A stretch of 15,206 bases of DNA from Candidatus Zhuqueibacterota bacterium (lineage in GTDB: Bacteria > KSB1 > UBA2214), in assembly GCA_022706175.1 (NCBI GenBank), contig JAKJDB010000014.1, positions 1 through 15,206 of the forward strand. The letters run 5' to 3'. The notes under the pieces are model-generated. The model had not been told where the DNA came from. It saw only the letters and a list, made by a program, of their open reading frames with translations, and did no database searches. Made by a program: the position numbers and the translations under genes. This document shows, one piece after another, positions 1-8,066 of the stretch. Positions within the stretch are counted from its first letter, which is position 1; the number at the start of each line of letters is the position of its first letter.

Positions 1-1106
1 CCGGCCAGCACCTCATCGCCGCCGTCGCCGGAGAGGACGACGGTCACATGCTTGCGCGCCATCTCAGAAACCATCAAGGTCGGAAAGACTGAAAAGTCCG
101 CGAACGGCTCATCCAATTGCCCGACGATGCGTTCGGTCAGACGGACGGCATCGGGCGTGATGATCTCCTCATAGTGCTCTGTGCCGAACCGCTCGCTGAC
201 CGCGCGCGCGTAGGGCAGTTCGTTGTAGCTTGAATGAGTAAAGCCGATGGAAAATGTTTTAACCGGACGATCGCTGCTGCGGGCCATCAGAGCGACGATG
301 GAGCTGGAGTCCAACCCGCCGCTCAGAAACGCGCCCAGGGGAACTTCGCTCATCAATCGTATTTTGGTCGCATCCTGCAGGAGCGCCAGCAATTCTTCCG
401 CCCGTTCACCCTCACTCCCCTGTGTGGCGCCGTAGGTCAACTGCCAGTAGGGACGGAGTGTGACCTTTCCGGACTCCCACAGCAGATAGTGCGCTTGCGG
501 CAGTTTAAAGACGTTCTCGTAGATCGAGAGAGGGCTAGCAATATACTCAAATGTAAGAAAATTATCAAGCGCTTTTGCGTTCATTCGGCGCGGCAGCTCC
601 GGCGCCTGCAGCATGGCCTTCAGCTCCGAACCGAAGATAAAGCGATGGCCGTCCAGATAGTAATACAGAGGTTTGACGCCCAGCCGGTCCCGCGCGATAA
701 ACAGCCGCTGCCGGCGGTCATCCCACACCGCCAGGCCGAACATGCCGTTCAGCTTTTTCACGCAGTCGACGCCGTACTCTTCATAGGCGTGCAGGATCAC
801 CTCGGTGTCCGCCTGGGTGCGGAACGCATGACCGCGGGCTTGCAGATCGGCGCGGATTTGGCGATGGTTGTAAATCTCACCGTTAAAAACAATGGCCATG
901 GAGCCGTCTTCATTAAAGATCGGCTGCTGGCCGGTGGCCACATCGATGATGCTCAAGCGCCGCATGGCCAGTCCTACATGGCCGCGGATGAAAAACCCCT
1001 CATCATCCGGTCCGCGATGACGGATGGCGTCGGCCATGGCTTTGAGCAGAACCGGTTCCACCCGCTGTTCCTGATCATTATAGACGATACCGCAAATACC
1101 GCACAT
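1..1106 (-). CDS. Asparagine synthase-like glutamine amidotransferase (AsnB family), 3' end cut by window edge
   Basis: This is a glutamine-dependent amidotransferase of the asparagine synthetase B family. It transfers ammonia from glutamine to an ATP-activated carboxylate. Starting at the ATG at 1104-1106 the protein opens MCGICGIVYN, so Cys2 is the class II glutaminase nucleophile. RGPDDEG (residues 31-37) and NGEIYN (75-80) follow, typical of the GATase_2 domain. The synthetase domain has the PPi loop SGGLDSS from residue 262 and SGDGGDE (359-365) close to the window edge. About 368 residues are visible; the family is usually about 600 or more, so roughly a third is missing. The start is supported by GAGGA four bases upstream of the ATG and by the obligatory Cys2. 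It lies 57 bases after the GT4 gene, at the end of a polysaccharide operon. There, relatives often amidate sugars rather than make asparagine; which applies here cannot be read from the fragment. Confidence 0.93.
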   Translation of the reverse strand, partial: MCGICGIVYNDQEQRVEPVLLKAMADAIRHRGPDDEGFFIRGHVGLAMRRLSIIDVATGQQPIFNEDGSMAIVFNGEIYNHRQIRADLQARGHAFRTQADTEVILHAYEEYGVDCVKKLNGMFGLAVWDDRRQRLFIARDRLGVKPLYYYLDGHRFIFGSELKAMLQAPELPRRMNAKALDNFLTFEYIASPLSIYENVFKLPQAHYLLWESGKVTLRPYWQLTYGATQGSEGERAEELLALLQDATKIRLMSEVPLGAFLSGGLDSSSIVALMARSSDRPVKTFSIGFTHSSYNELPYARAVSERFGTEHYEEIITPDAVRLTERIVGQLDEPFADFSVFPTLMVSEMARKHVTVVLSGDGGDEVLA

Positions 1107-1163
1107 GCCTTCCTCATATAAAGAGCGGACGTCTGCGCCCGCAAAACAAACGCAAACGCCGCG

Positions 1164-2372
1164 TCACCCGCGCGGACCGTTCTGAACCGCCTGCTCGACG
1201 ATCCATTGCACTTTGTCCAGATAATCTTGATAACGGTACTTTTCTTCCGCCAGACGGCCGGCGGCGCTGGTCATCGCCGCCGCCTGTTCCGGGTGATCCA
1301 GAGTCCACAGCACAGCGCGGCCGAACGCCTCTGCCGTCGGAGCGGCCAGCACCGCCACCTCAGAGGTGAGAATCTGCGTGTGGGTGACATGGTCCGTAGC
1401 CACCACCGGCCTGCCGGAGCGCAGATACGAATAGATCTTGAGCGGAGAGTTGGTTCCGCTCATGCGAGTCGACACCAACACGTCGGCCAGAGCGACATAG
1501 CTGGGAATCGCCTGCGGCGGGACAAACCCGGTGAAGGAGAAACAGCCGTCAACACCGGCCGTGTGCGCCTGTTGCTGATAGCGGCGAACTTGATCTTCCT
1601 GCCCCCCGACCACGATAAACCGGATGGGCCGCGGGCTGGTGCGCAGCGCATAAGCCGCGCTTTCGATCAGCAGATCGATGCCCTGGTAGGGCTCCAAGGT
1701 CCCGTAATAGAGTACGATTTTTTCCCCGTTCAGGCCCAACTCGCTTTTAATTTTTTCCTGCAGACCTGGCTCTGCGGGGAAAACGATCTGATTATCGGCG
1801 ACGTTCTCGATCAGCAGGCTGGTGACCTGCGGATAGTGCTCGCTCACATAGTTCTGCAACTCCGGACAGATGGTGATCACCGCGCCGGCGGACTGAATGG
1901 TCCGTTCCTCCAGCCGGGTGAACAGCGACACCAGCGCCCTGGAGCGGGAGTATTTGAAATTGGACAACTGCTGCGGCAGAGAAGAGTGCATGTCGTACAG
2001 ATGGGGCAGTTTCCAGCGGCGCGCCAGACCAACGCCGAAAAACCCCGCTTCTTCATGGGTGTGCAGCAGATCATAGTGGTTTTTCTTCAGCAGACCGCGG
2101 GCCCGGATATACAGTGCCAGGTCGAGCGCCACCTTGGTTTTGGAAGGGCCGATGCGCACGCGGCGCACGCCCGGCACCCGGGCAGCGCGGATAATCCGCA
2201 GCCCCTCCATCGGCACATCCTGGCCTACATGATAGGTCGCCAGATCAACCTGATGGCCGAGGGCGGTCAACGCTTTGATGCGATGCAGAACGCTAAAAGG
2301 CGTGCCGCGCGGCTGAAACCAGGGTTGCGGGGCAATCATCAACAGGCGAAAACGATTTGAGGCGGCGGTCAT
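1164..2372 (-). CDS. GT4-family glycosyltransferase (GT-B fold)
   Basis: Cytoplasmic glycosyltransferase, probably adding a sugar to the lipid-linked repeat unit of the polysaccharide. From the ATG at 2370-2372 it has 402 residues. The N-terminal domain opens with a beta strand (FRLLMIAPQPW) followed by RGTPFSVLHRI, the usual acceptor-side start of GT4 enzymes. The C-terminal domain contains VLYYGTLEPYQGIDLLI, FTGFVPPQAIPSYVALADV and GTNSPLKIYSYLRSGRPVVAT. In this last motif the two glutamates of the classic EX7E signature are absent; my recollection is that a GTN(S/T)PLKIY subfamily shares this. Two starts are possible: this ATG, and an in-frame ATG at 2427-2429 that has AAGGA eight bases upstream and would add 19 residues with no family counterpart. 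I prefer 2372 because the strand-helix start begins right there and a hairpin (2404-2423) sits between the two. Donor and acceptor sugars are unknown. Confidence 0.9.
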   Translation of the reverse strand: MTAASNRFRLLMIAPQPWFQPRGTPFSVLHRIKALTALGHQVDLATYHVGQDVPMEGLRIIRAARVPGVRRVRIGPSKTKVALDLALYIRARGLLKKNHYDLLHTHEEAGFFGVGLARRWKLPHLYDMHSSLPQQLSNFKYSRSRALVSLFTRLEERTIQSAGAVITICPELQNYVSEHYPQVTSLLIENVADNQIVFPAEPGLQEKIKSELGLNGEKIVLYYGTLEPYQGIDLLIESAAYALRTSPRPIRFIVVGGQEDQVRRYQQQAHTAGVDGCFSFTGFVPPQAIPSYVALADVLVSTRMSGTNSPLKIYSYLRSGRPVVATDHVTHTQILTSEVAVLAAPTAEAFGRAVLWTLDHPEQAAAMTSAAGRLAEEKYRYQDYLDKVQWIVEQAVQNGPRG

Positions 2373-2403
2373 AGAGCTTAGTTCCCTGTACGAATAAAAG
2401 GAG

Positions 2404-2423
2404 GCCCTGGCGAAAACCAGGGC
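2404..2423 (-). promoter_or_regulatory. Intergenic hairpin ahead of the GT4 gene
   Basis: A perfect 7-base inverted repeat, GCCCTGG/CCAGGGC, with a 6-base loop. On the transcribed strand it is followed by CTCCTTTTATT. It lies 31 bases upstream of the preferred GT4 start. It looks like a weak terminator, attenuator or mRNA-stability hairpin that would adjust expression of GT4 and AsnB relative to upstream genes. The T-tract is short and interrupted, so full termination is unlikely. If the alternative start at 2429 is real, the hairpin is inside the coding region. Confidence 0.45.
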
Positions 2424-2480
2424 GGTCATTCGATCGATCCTTGCCCCCGGAGGCGGCTGTATTGGGCGCACACCGGCGCC

Positions 2481-3938
2481 TTATTCAGCCCCATAACCGA
2501 TCAAAACGACAAAGATGGTTCTAATTAAAATTTTTGCATCCAACAGCAAAGACCAGTGATCGATATAGTCGAGATCCATCTTCATCCACTGATCGAAGCC
2601 GATCTTGTTCCGGCCGCTCACCTGCCAGATGCAGGTGATGCCGGGCTTGAGGCTCAGCCGGCGGCGTTGCCAGATCTGATAGTTCTCCACCTCATTGACC
2701 AGCGGCGGCCGCGGACCCACTATGCTCATGTCGCCCTTGAGCACATTAAACAGCTGCGGCAGTTCGTCGATGCTGGTCCGGCGGAGAAAATGGCCGAAGG
2801 GGGTGATGCGCGGATCGCGTTTCATCTTGAACACCGGCCCGTCCATCTCGTTATGCTGCATCAAATCGTTCTTCAACTCATCGGCGTTGGCCACCATGGA
2901 GCGAAACTTGTAGAAAATAAATTTGCGTCCGTTCAGGCCGCAGCGTATCTGCTTGAAGAAAACCGGACCGTGCGAAGTGATCTTGATGAGAATGGCCACC
3001 AGCACCATCAGCGGTGAAAAAAGGAGCAGCATGACGGCGGAGATGGCGATATCGATCAGACGCTTGATGAACAGCTGCCATTCCTGGGCATGAAACGTTT
3101 CAAACTCCAGCAGCGGGTAGCCGTTGAAATCGGTCTGCCGCGTCTGTGCGATGTGCAGATTGTACAGGTCCAGGGAGATGGAGCTGGACACGCCCACCTC
3201 CTCACAGGCCTGCAGAGCGTCCTCGATGCGATGCAGCCACAAGCGTGGAACCACAAAGATGACCCGGTCGATCACCAGCCGGTTGACCAGAAACGGGATG
3301 TCCTGCAGCCGGCCGATCACACGATAGCCCTCCACCTCCTTGCCGTACAGCCCGTGTTCGTCATCGATGAGCCCGACGATGCGCAGCCCCCACGTTCGAT
3401 GCATGTGCACGGCGCGGATAAAGTCGCGCGCCCGTTTGCCGGTGCCGACGATCAGCAGGTTCTCCTGGTTATATCCTTTGGAATGGATGATGTCGAGGAC
3501 GTAAAGGAACAGGCGCTTCTCCGCCAGGATGAGTAAAAAGGCGGTGAGGATGAATATAGAAAAATAGAGACGGCTGTAGAGTTCGAGCTTGAGCAAAAAG
3601 ATCAGGCTGCCGGAGGCCAGGGTGGCCCAGACGCTGGAGACAAAGAGGTTCCATGTCATCTTGCGGTTGGTTTGCAGGCGAAAGCCGCGATAGACGCCGT
3701 TCAAGGCGTAAATGCTGACCCAGATCAGCGGAAAGCCCAGCAGGATCTGCCAATAGTTCGAGACAAAGTAGAAAAAGCCCGCCAAGGTGGGTACATCTCC
3801 ATAGGCTTTGATGTTCAATTGCGCCAGCGTGCGGATGCGCACATCGACGAAATAAGCGACGAGGAACGCCAAAGCGATGATGATGATATCGACGAGCTTC
3901 ATGATGCCGCCGATAAATTTTTCCTTCTCTGAAACCAT
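2481..3938 (-). CDS. Undecaprenyl-phosphate sugar phosphotransferase (WbaP/WcaJ-type polyprenyl glycosylphosphotransferase)
   Basis: Inner-membrane initiating enzyme that transfers a sugar-1-phosphate from a UDP-sugar to undecaprenyl phosphate, the first step of repeat-unit assembly. The 485 residues match the long three-part family. There are four N-terminal membrane helices (about 13-31, 52-79, 96-117, 122-148). A soluble Rossmann-like domain begins at LLIVGTGKRARDF (161-173). The C-terminal catalytic domain starts with KRLIDIAISAVMLLLFSPL (292-310), whose hydrophobic helix anchors it. GPVFFKQIRCGLNGRKF (324-340), YKFRSM (343-348), RRTSIDELPQL (386-396), GDMSIVGPRPP (402-412) and KPGITCIWQVSGR (431-443) are family hallmarks. 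Asp391-Glu392 is the catalytic pair expected in DELPQ. The chosen ATG has AAAGGG very close by (three bases before it). An internal ATG at 3900-3902 (residue 13), just before the first helix, is an alternative. The transferred sugar cannot be predicted. Confidence 0.95.
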   Translation of the reverse strand: MVSEKEKFIGGIMKLVDIIIIALAFLVAYFVDVRIRTLAQLNIKAYGDVPTLAGFFYFVSNYWQILLGFPLIWVSIYALNGVYRGFRLQTNRKMTWNLFVSSVWATLASGSLIFLLKLELYSRLYFSIFILTAFLLILAEKRLFLYVLDIIHSKGYNQENLLIVGTGKRARDFIRAVHMHRTWGLRIVGLIDDEHGLYGKEVEGYRVIGRLQDIPFLVNRLVIDRVIFVVPRLWLHRIEDALQACEEVGVSSSISLDLYNLHIAQTRQTDFNGYPLLEFETFHAQEWQLFIKRLIDIAISAVMLLLFSPLMVLVAILIKITSHGPVFFKQIRCGLNGRKFIFYKFRSMVANADELKNDLMQHNEMDGPVFKMKRDPRITPFGHFLRRTSIDELPQLFNVLKGDMSIVGPRPPLVNEVENYQIWQRRRLSLKPGITCIWQVSGRNKIGFDQWMKMDLDYIDHWSLLLDAKILIRTIFVVLIGYGAE

Positions 3939-3973
3939 GATCCCTTTGCGCGATGATGAGTGAGGGTGGTGAT

Positions 3974-4031
3974 GACCGGTGCGGAGGGACGCCGGTCTTT
4001 CCGCCTGAGGGCGCAGCCGGCCTGCCCTCCG
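3974..4031 (-). other. GC-rich inverted repeats between epimerase and sugar transferase genes
   Basis: The 93-base gap holds two nested or alternative inverted repeats: CGGAGGG (3982-3988) pairing with CCCTCCG (4025-4031), and GACCGG (3974-3979) pairing with CCGGTC (3992-3997). The first arm begins immediately after the epimerase stop codon. There is no T-tract, so an intrinsic terminator is not supported. An mRNA-processing or stability structure is possible; chance pairing in GC-rich DNA is equally possible. Confidence 0.3.
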
Positions 4032-4991
4032 TTATACCAGATACTTTTGTTTTTCTTTAAACCAGGCCGCAAAACGGGGGATCCCTTGTTCGATCGTCGT
4101 CTGCGGGTGATAGTTGAGTTCCGTCTGCGCCCGGGAGATGTCGGCGCAGGTCAGCGCGACGTCGCCGGGTTGCTCGGGGTGAAACTCCAGCCGGGCCTTC
4201 TTCTCCAGCGCTTCTTCAAGCAGATGGATGAGGTGGCGCAAGGGTACGGTCTGCGATTCTCCAAGATTATAGATGTGGTAACCGCTGCAATGCGTCCAGG
4301 CCGCCTCGATGCCAAGCAGGATATCGTCGATATAAGTATAGTCGCGCCGCGAATCGCCGTCGCCGAACACCGGCAGCGGTTGATCGCCGACGATGAGCCG
4401 GGCGAATTTATGTATCGCCATATCCGGACGCTGCCGCGGACCGTAGACGGTGAAAAAGCGCAGACAGGTCGTGGACAGACCGTACAGATGATGATAGGTG
4501 TAACAGATCAACTCGCCGGCCCGTTTCGTGGCGGCATAAGGCGAAATAGGATGGTCCACCGCATCGGCCTCGCTAAAGGGCGCCTTGCGGTTGTTGCCGT
4601 AGACCGATGATGAAGAGGCGAAGATAAATTTTTTAATCTGATGCGTTCGCGCGAGCTCCAGCAGGTTGATCGTGCCGGTGATGTTGACCTGATCGTAGAG
4701 CTGCGGCTCCTGAATCGAGGGCCGAACGCCTGCGCGTGCGGCGAGATGCACCACATCCGCAAATCCGTTCTCCTCGAACAGCCGCTGCAGCAGCGGCTGA
4801 TCCAGGATGTCCCCCTCCACCAGCTGAAAACGGGGATGCGCCAGAAGGCCGGACACGTTGTCTCGTTTGACGGCTGGATTATAATAGGTGTTGAAATTAT
4901 CCAATGCGGTCACCGTATGACCCAAATCCAGCAGTCGGGCGCACAGATGCGACCCGATAAAACCGGCGCCGCCCGTCACCAGAATCTTCAT
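4032..4991 (-). CDS. NAD-dependent sugar-nucleotide epimerase, probably UDP-glucuronate 4-epimerase type
   Basis: Cytoplasmic extended short-chain dehydrogenase that inverts C4 of a UDP-sugar using bound NAD, feeding precursors to the polysaccharide pathway. The 319-residue length fits the family. MKILVTGGAGFIGSH at the N terminus carries the GxxGxxG dinucleotide motif (7-13). SSSSVYG (126-132) supplies the catalytic Ser/Thr region, and YAATK (152-156) gives the catalytic Tyr152 and Lys156. RFFTVYGPRQRPDMA (178-192) is typical of the UDP-glucuronate/UDP-galacturonate epimerase branch, which suggests UDP-galacturonate as product. A UDP-glucose or UDP-HexNAc epimerase is the main alternative. 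The ATG at 4989-4991 is preferred over an in-frame TTG two codons upstream because the Rossmann strand begins there. It starts 20 bases after the kinase stop codon, so the two are almost certainly cotranscribed. Confidence 0.92.
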   Translation of the reverse strand: MKILVTGGAGFIGSHLCARLLDLGHTVTALDNFNTYYNPAVKRDNVSGLLAHPRFQLVEGDILDQPLLQRLFEENGFADVVHLAARAGVRPSIQEPQLYDQVNITGTINLLELARTHQIKKFIFASSSSVYGNNRKAPFSEADAVDHPISPYAATKRAGELICYTYHHLYGLSTTCLRFFTVYGPRQRPDMAIHKFARLIVGDQPLPVFGDGDSRRDYTYIDDILLGIEAAWTHCSGYHIYNLGESQTVPLRHLIHLLEEALEKKARLEFHPEQPGDVALTCADISRAQTELNYHPQTTIEQGIPRFAAWFKEKQKYLV

Positions 4992-5011
4992 GCCCAATGT
5001 TCCGATCGAGA

Positions 5012-7327
5012 TTAGTAGTGATAGTAACTGTAATTCTGCGCCAGAACGGAGTCGCCGCCGTTCAAGATCACGCCGATGAGATTGGCCGGAACGGTAGAGA
5101 AAATTTCCAGCTTTTCTTTTGCCAGATTCCGATGCGTCCGGCCCGACCGCACCACCAACGCCACGCCATCCACTTGGGTGCCGATGACGACCGCATCCGT
5201 TGCAGCTTCCAGGGGAGGAGAATCAAAGAGGATGAGATCGAATTTACGCTTGACTTCATTCAAGAATCGCTGCATCTGCAGCGAGCCCAACAGCTCGGAG
5301 GGGTTGGGCATTAACGTGCCGTAACTGATGAACGACAGATTGGGAATATGGGTCTGCTGCACCGCTTCGGTCAAGGTGATGCTGCCGTTCAAATAGTTCG
5401 CCAGCCCCGGCTCTTTTTTCATGCGAAAGGTGTTGTGCAGAACGCCGCGGCGCAGGTCGGCATCCACCAGCAGAGTGTTGGTGCGCTGCTGAGCAAAGAT
5501 GATGGCCAGATTGCTGGAGGTGAAGGACTTGCCGTCCTCCGGACCGACGCTGGTGATCACCAGGGTGTGAATGCGCTCCCGTTTTTTGGAAAAAAGGATC
5601 TGCGTGCGCAGGGCGCGATAGGCTTCCCCGATCGGCGTCGGTGAATAGTCGTGCGTCACCAGTTGCCGGTCGATGTGCTTGGCTTTTTCAAAATCATGAT
5701 ACTCGGGGATATCCTTAAAATCCACCACCGGAATCACGCCGAGCACCGGCAGGTTCAGCGCCTGCTGAATTTCCTCCACCGAGCGAATGGTTTTGTCCGC
5801 CCAATCGATGCCGGCGGAAAGCATCAAACCCAGCATCAGGCCCAGGCCGGCGCCCAGTGCGATCTTTTTTGTCTTGCTGGCGCCCGCCGAGGTCGGCCGG
5901 CTCGCCGGGTCGAGGATCGTCACGTCCTCGCCATCGACATGGCCCGCCAGATCGATTCGGCCCAGTTCCTTGAGCAAATTGTCATAGTTCTCTTCACAGA
6001 TCTTTTTCCGCCGCTGCAGTTCCGCCAGGGTGTTTTCATCCGCCGGCAGCTGCCGCTGCTGCGACAGGACCTGCGACAGTCTCTCACGCGCCGCTTTCTC
6101 GCGCTCCGCCAGCGTGGAGCGGAACTTGGAGGAAAAGGCGATGATGTCCTCCTGCGTCTGGCTGATCTTGGCCTGCTGGTCTTTCAACACCTGACTGTCA
6201 GCCGCATATTGCCCGGCCAGCGTTTTCATATCCTGCTGCTGTTGCGTCAGCTGCGCATGCAGCACCCGCAGGTAGGGCTCCTGACTCATGGGTTCGCAAT
6301 TGCACAGCTCGGTGACGATGAACTGGCGGAATTGATTGGGATCGATGCCCGGCCCGGGCGAGGACAGACGCTCGAGGAGTTGAGAGATCTTTTCCCGCTG
6401 GGTCGGCAGTTCCTTCAGCTCGAGGTTAATGCCGTCGAGCTGATTGCCGATGTTCATCCGTTCCCGCGACAGCGGGTACCGTTCCTGGAATGCGCGCAGC
6501 GCCGCCTCAGCTTCCTTGAGGGATCGCTCCGCCGCGTCTTTTTTCGCCTCGAGATTTTGACGCCCGCGATCCATATCCCGGTCTTTCAGGCCCAAAGACT
6601 CCTGGCGGTAGATCTCGGCGATGCGGTTCAGCCGCAGCGGCAGCGTTTCATAGTCCGTGCCGGTCATGGTTAAAATCATCAAACCGCTTTTAGAGTTGAA
6701 CTCTACCTTGACGCTGTTGACGAGTTCGCTAATGGCGCGGTTGAACTCTTTGATCTTGAACGTCTTTTCTTTATTGGTCGCCACGAAATCCGGCCGCAGG
6801 CTGAAAGTGAACCCGTGAACGCTCCGGCTTTTGTCCACCACGTCCCAGACGCTGCAGCTGTCGATGGCGGTTTCACTGTTGTCCACAGAGATGAAATAGA
6901 GAAAAAAACGGCCGCCGTCGTCGATGCGCAGACGGTATTTGCCCGGCGTCGGGGTGGTGGTGGTCCAGAATTCGGAGAAAATGGCATTATCCCAAACGCT
7001 GCCCTCAGACAGCGAAAGTGCCAGGCCGAGCTTGGCGGTCAATTGCTCATAAAACGTGCGCGACTTCATGGCGATCAGCCGGTCGCGCTCCATCAGCCGT
7101 TCCGCATCCGGGTCAAACGCCCGCGCCTGAATGGTCAGATTGGTGCTGTAAATCGGCACATCGTTCCTGGCCGAGTTGTAAAAGACGCCGGCGCCGATCG
7201 CCGTAAAGGCCAGCAGGATCCACTTGCGCCGCCAAAAGCCGCGCAGAAATTTGCCGAAATCGATGCCGCCTACCGACTCGGCCGGAGCGGCCCCCAACCC
7301 TTCCAGTTCTTCCAGATATTGATTCAT
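5012..7327 (-). CDS. Polysaccharide co-polymerase fused to BY-type tyrosine autokinase (Wzc-like)
   Basis: Inner-membrane protein controlling chain length and export of surface polysaccharide, cycling through tyrosine autophosphorylation. Numbering starts one codon upstream of the ATG. A Wzz domain begins with a membrane helix at about 36-52 and ends with a second at about 490-508. Between them lies a long periplasmic region with coiled-coil stretches (about 245-310 and 355-450) and a proline-rich junction near DPASRPTSAG (474-483). The cytoplasmic kinase carries EAYRALRTQI (569-578), Walker A GPEDGKS (596-602), Walker A' LLVDADLRRG (620-629) and Walker B FDLILFDSPP (697-706). The tail NYSYYHY has four tyrosines, the expected phosphorylation cluster. 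Length of about 770 fits the fused proteobacterial-type architecture. The stop of the export gene is six bases before the ATG, and no strong ribosome site is seen, so translational coupling is likely. No partner phosphatase gene is visible. Confidence 0.96.
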   Translation of the reverse strand: MNQYLEELEGLGAAPAESVGGIDFGKFLRGFWRRKWILLAFTAIGAGVFYNSARNDVPIYSTNLTIQARAFDPDAERLMERDRLIAMKSRTFYEQLTAKLGLALSLSEGSVWDNAIFSEFWTTTTPTPGKYRLRIDDGGRFFLYFISVDNSETAIDSCSVWDVVDKSRSVHGFTFSLRPDFVATNKEKTFKIKEFNRAISELVNSVKVEFNSKSGLMILTMTGTDYETLPLRLNRIAEIYRQESLGLKDRDMDRGRQNLEAKKDAAERSLKEAEAALRAFQERYPLSRERMNIGNQLDGINLELKELPTQREKISQLLERLSSPGPGIDPNQFRQFIVTELCNCEPMSQEPYLRVLHAQLTQQQQDMKTLAGQYAADSQVLKDQQAKISQTQEDIIAFSSKFRSTLAEREKAARERLSQVLSQQRQLPADENTLAELQRRKKICEENYDNLLKELGRIDLAGHVDGEDVTILDPASRPTSAGASKTKKIALGAGLGLMLGLMLSAGIDWADKTIRSVEEIQQALNLPVLGVIPVVDFKDIPEYHDFEKAKHIDRQLVTHDYSPTPIGEAYRALRTQILFSKKRERIHTLVITSVGPEDGKSFTSSNLAIIFAQQRTNTLLVDADLRRGVLHNTFRMKKEPGLANYLNGSITLTEAVQQTHIPNLSFISYGTLMPNPSELLGSLQMQRFLNEVKRKFDLILFDSPPLEAATDAVVIGTQVDGVALVVRSGRTHRNLAKEKLEIFSTVPANLIGVILNGGDSVLAQNYSYYHY

Positions 7328-7333
7328 CAAGGA

Positions 7334-8017
7334 TTACTTGCGATAATTCAACAACGTGACGTAAAAGGTTACCAAGGAAATGCCGAAGGAAAAGTAGCGC
7401 ATCACCGTCTGCATCGTCAAGCGGTTGATGCGCGGCGCAACCACCGTATCGCCGGATTCGATGCCGAGTTCATACAGCGAGGTGCCCTCATAATAGGCGG
7501 TCTCAAAATCCACATACATCGACTCGCCCCGGCGCTGCAAATACAGGCTGGAAAGATCAAAACTCTGCAATCCACCGCACTGCTTGATCAATTCCCAGAA
7601 CGAAGTGTTCAAATCCACGCGGTACAGTCCGGGACGAACGAAAATGCCGCGCAGGGTTAATCGCGCCAGCGGCGTGACCGATACCTTCGGACTTTCGATG
7701 AACGGCTTGAACTTGGATTCCAACACCTCGGAGATTTCACGGCCGTTCAACTCGGCGACATGCACCTTGCCCAGGGACGCCAGCTCAATGTTGCCGTCGC
7801 CGTCAATGACCTTGGTCGAATCCTGAAACAGGGCGATGAATTTGTGGTCGCTGGGAATGTAGCCGCTGTAAATGCGCAGCTGCAATGCATCGCCGGGCTT
7901 GACCCGGATCTCTCGCTTCAGGGTGGGCAGTGTCTGGGCGAATAAAACAGACACTCCGGCGAAGAGCAGAAACAACAGGACGAATATAAAAAACCGACGG
8001 CCCACAGTGCAAAACAT
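7334..8017 (-). CDS. Polysaccharide export protein (Wza/OtnA family, Poly_export plus SLBB)
   Basis: Predicted periplasmic or outer-membrane channel component that exports the polysaccharide with the adjacent Wzc-like protein. A signal peptide is clear: basic start, then a hydrophobic stretch (about 9-26) ending VLFAQ. The Poly_export domain begins REIRVKPGDALQLRIYSG (35-52) and runs to about 115 (SPKVSVTPLARL). One SLBB-like segment follows (TLRGIFVRPGLYRVDLN, 121-137, to about residue 195). A hydrophobic helix (about 203-223) precedes the C-terminal YRK and may be the membrane-crossing helix known from Wza. At 227 residues it is much shorter than Wza (about 380). It lacks the usual lipobox cysteine, so it is probably not lipidated. 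AGGAG at proper spacing (GTAGGAGAACCTC then ATG) supports the start. Confidence 0.9.
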   Translation of the reverse strand: MFCTVGRRFFIFVLLFLLFAGVSVLFAQTLPTLKREIRVKPGDALQLRIYSGYIPSDHKFIALFQDSTKVIDGDGNIELASLGKVHVAELNGREISEVLESKFKPFIESPKVSVTPLARLTLRGIFVRPGLYRVDLNTSFWELIKQCGGLQSFDLSSLYLQRRGESMYVDFETAYYEGTSLYELGIESGDTVVAPRINRLTMQTVMRYFSFGISLVTFYVTLLNYRK

Positions 8018-8066
8018 GAGGTTCTCCTACTCAAAAAAGACCCGGCAAGACCCAGAAGCATTCACG

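Noticed and set aside
234..1121. Plus-strand reading frame of 295 codons
   Set aside because: It is antisense to the AsnB-like gene, which has clear motifs in the opposite frame. The translation is rich in Arg, Gln and His and matches no family I know.
1206..2360. Plus-strand reading frame of 384 codons
   Set aside because: Antisense to the GT4 gene; an effect of high-GC codon use. No ribosome site or recognisable domain.
5651..6673. Plus-strand reading frame of 340 codons
   Set aside because: Antisense to the coiled-coil part of the Wzc-like gene. Its leucine/glutamine/arginine-rich composition mirrors the coiled coil on the other strand.
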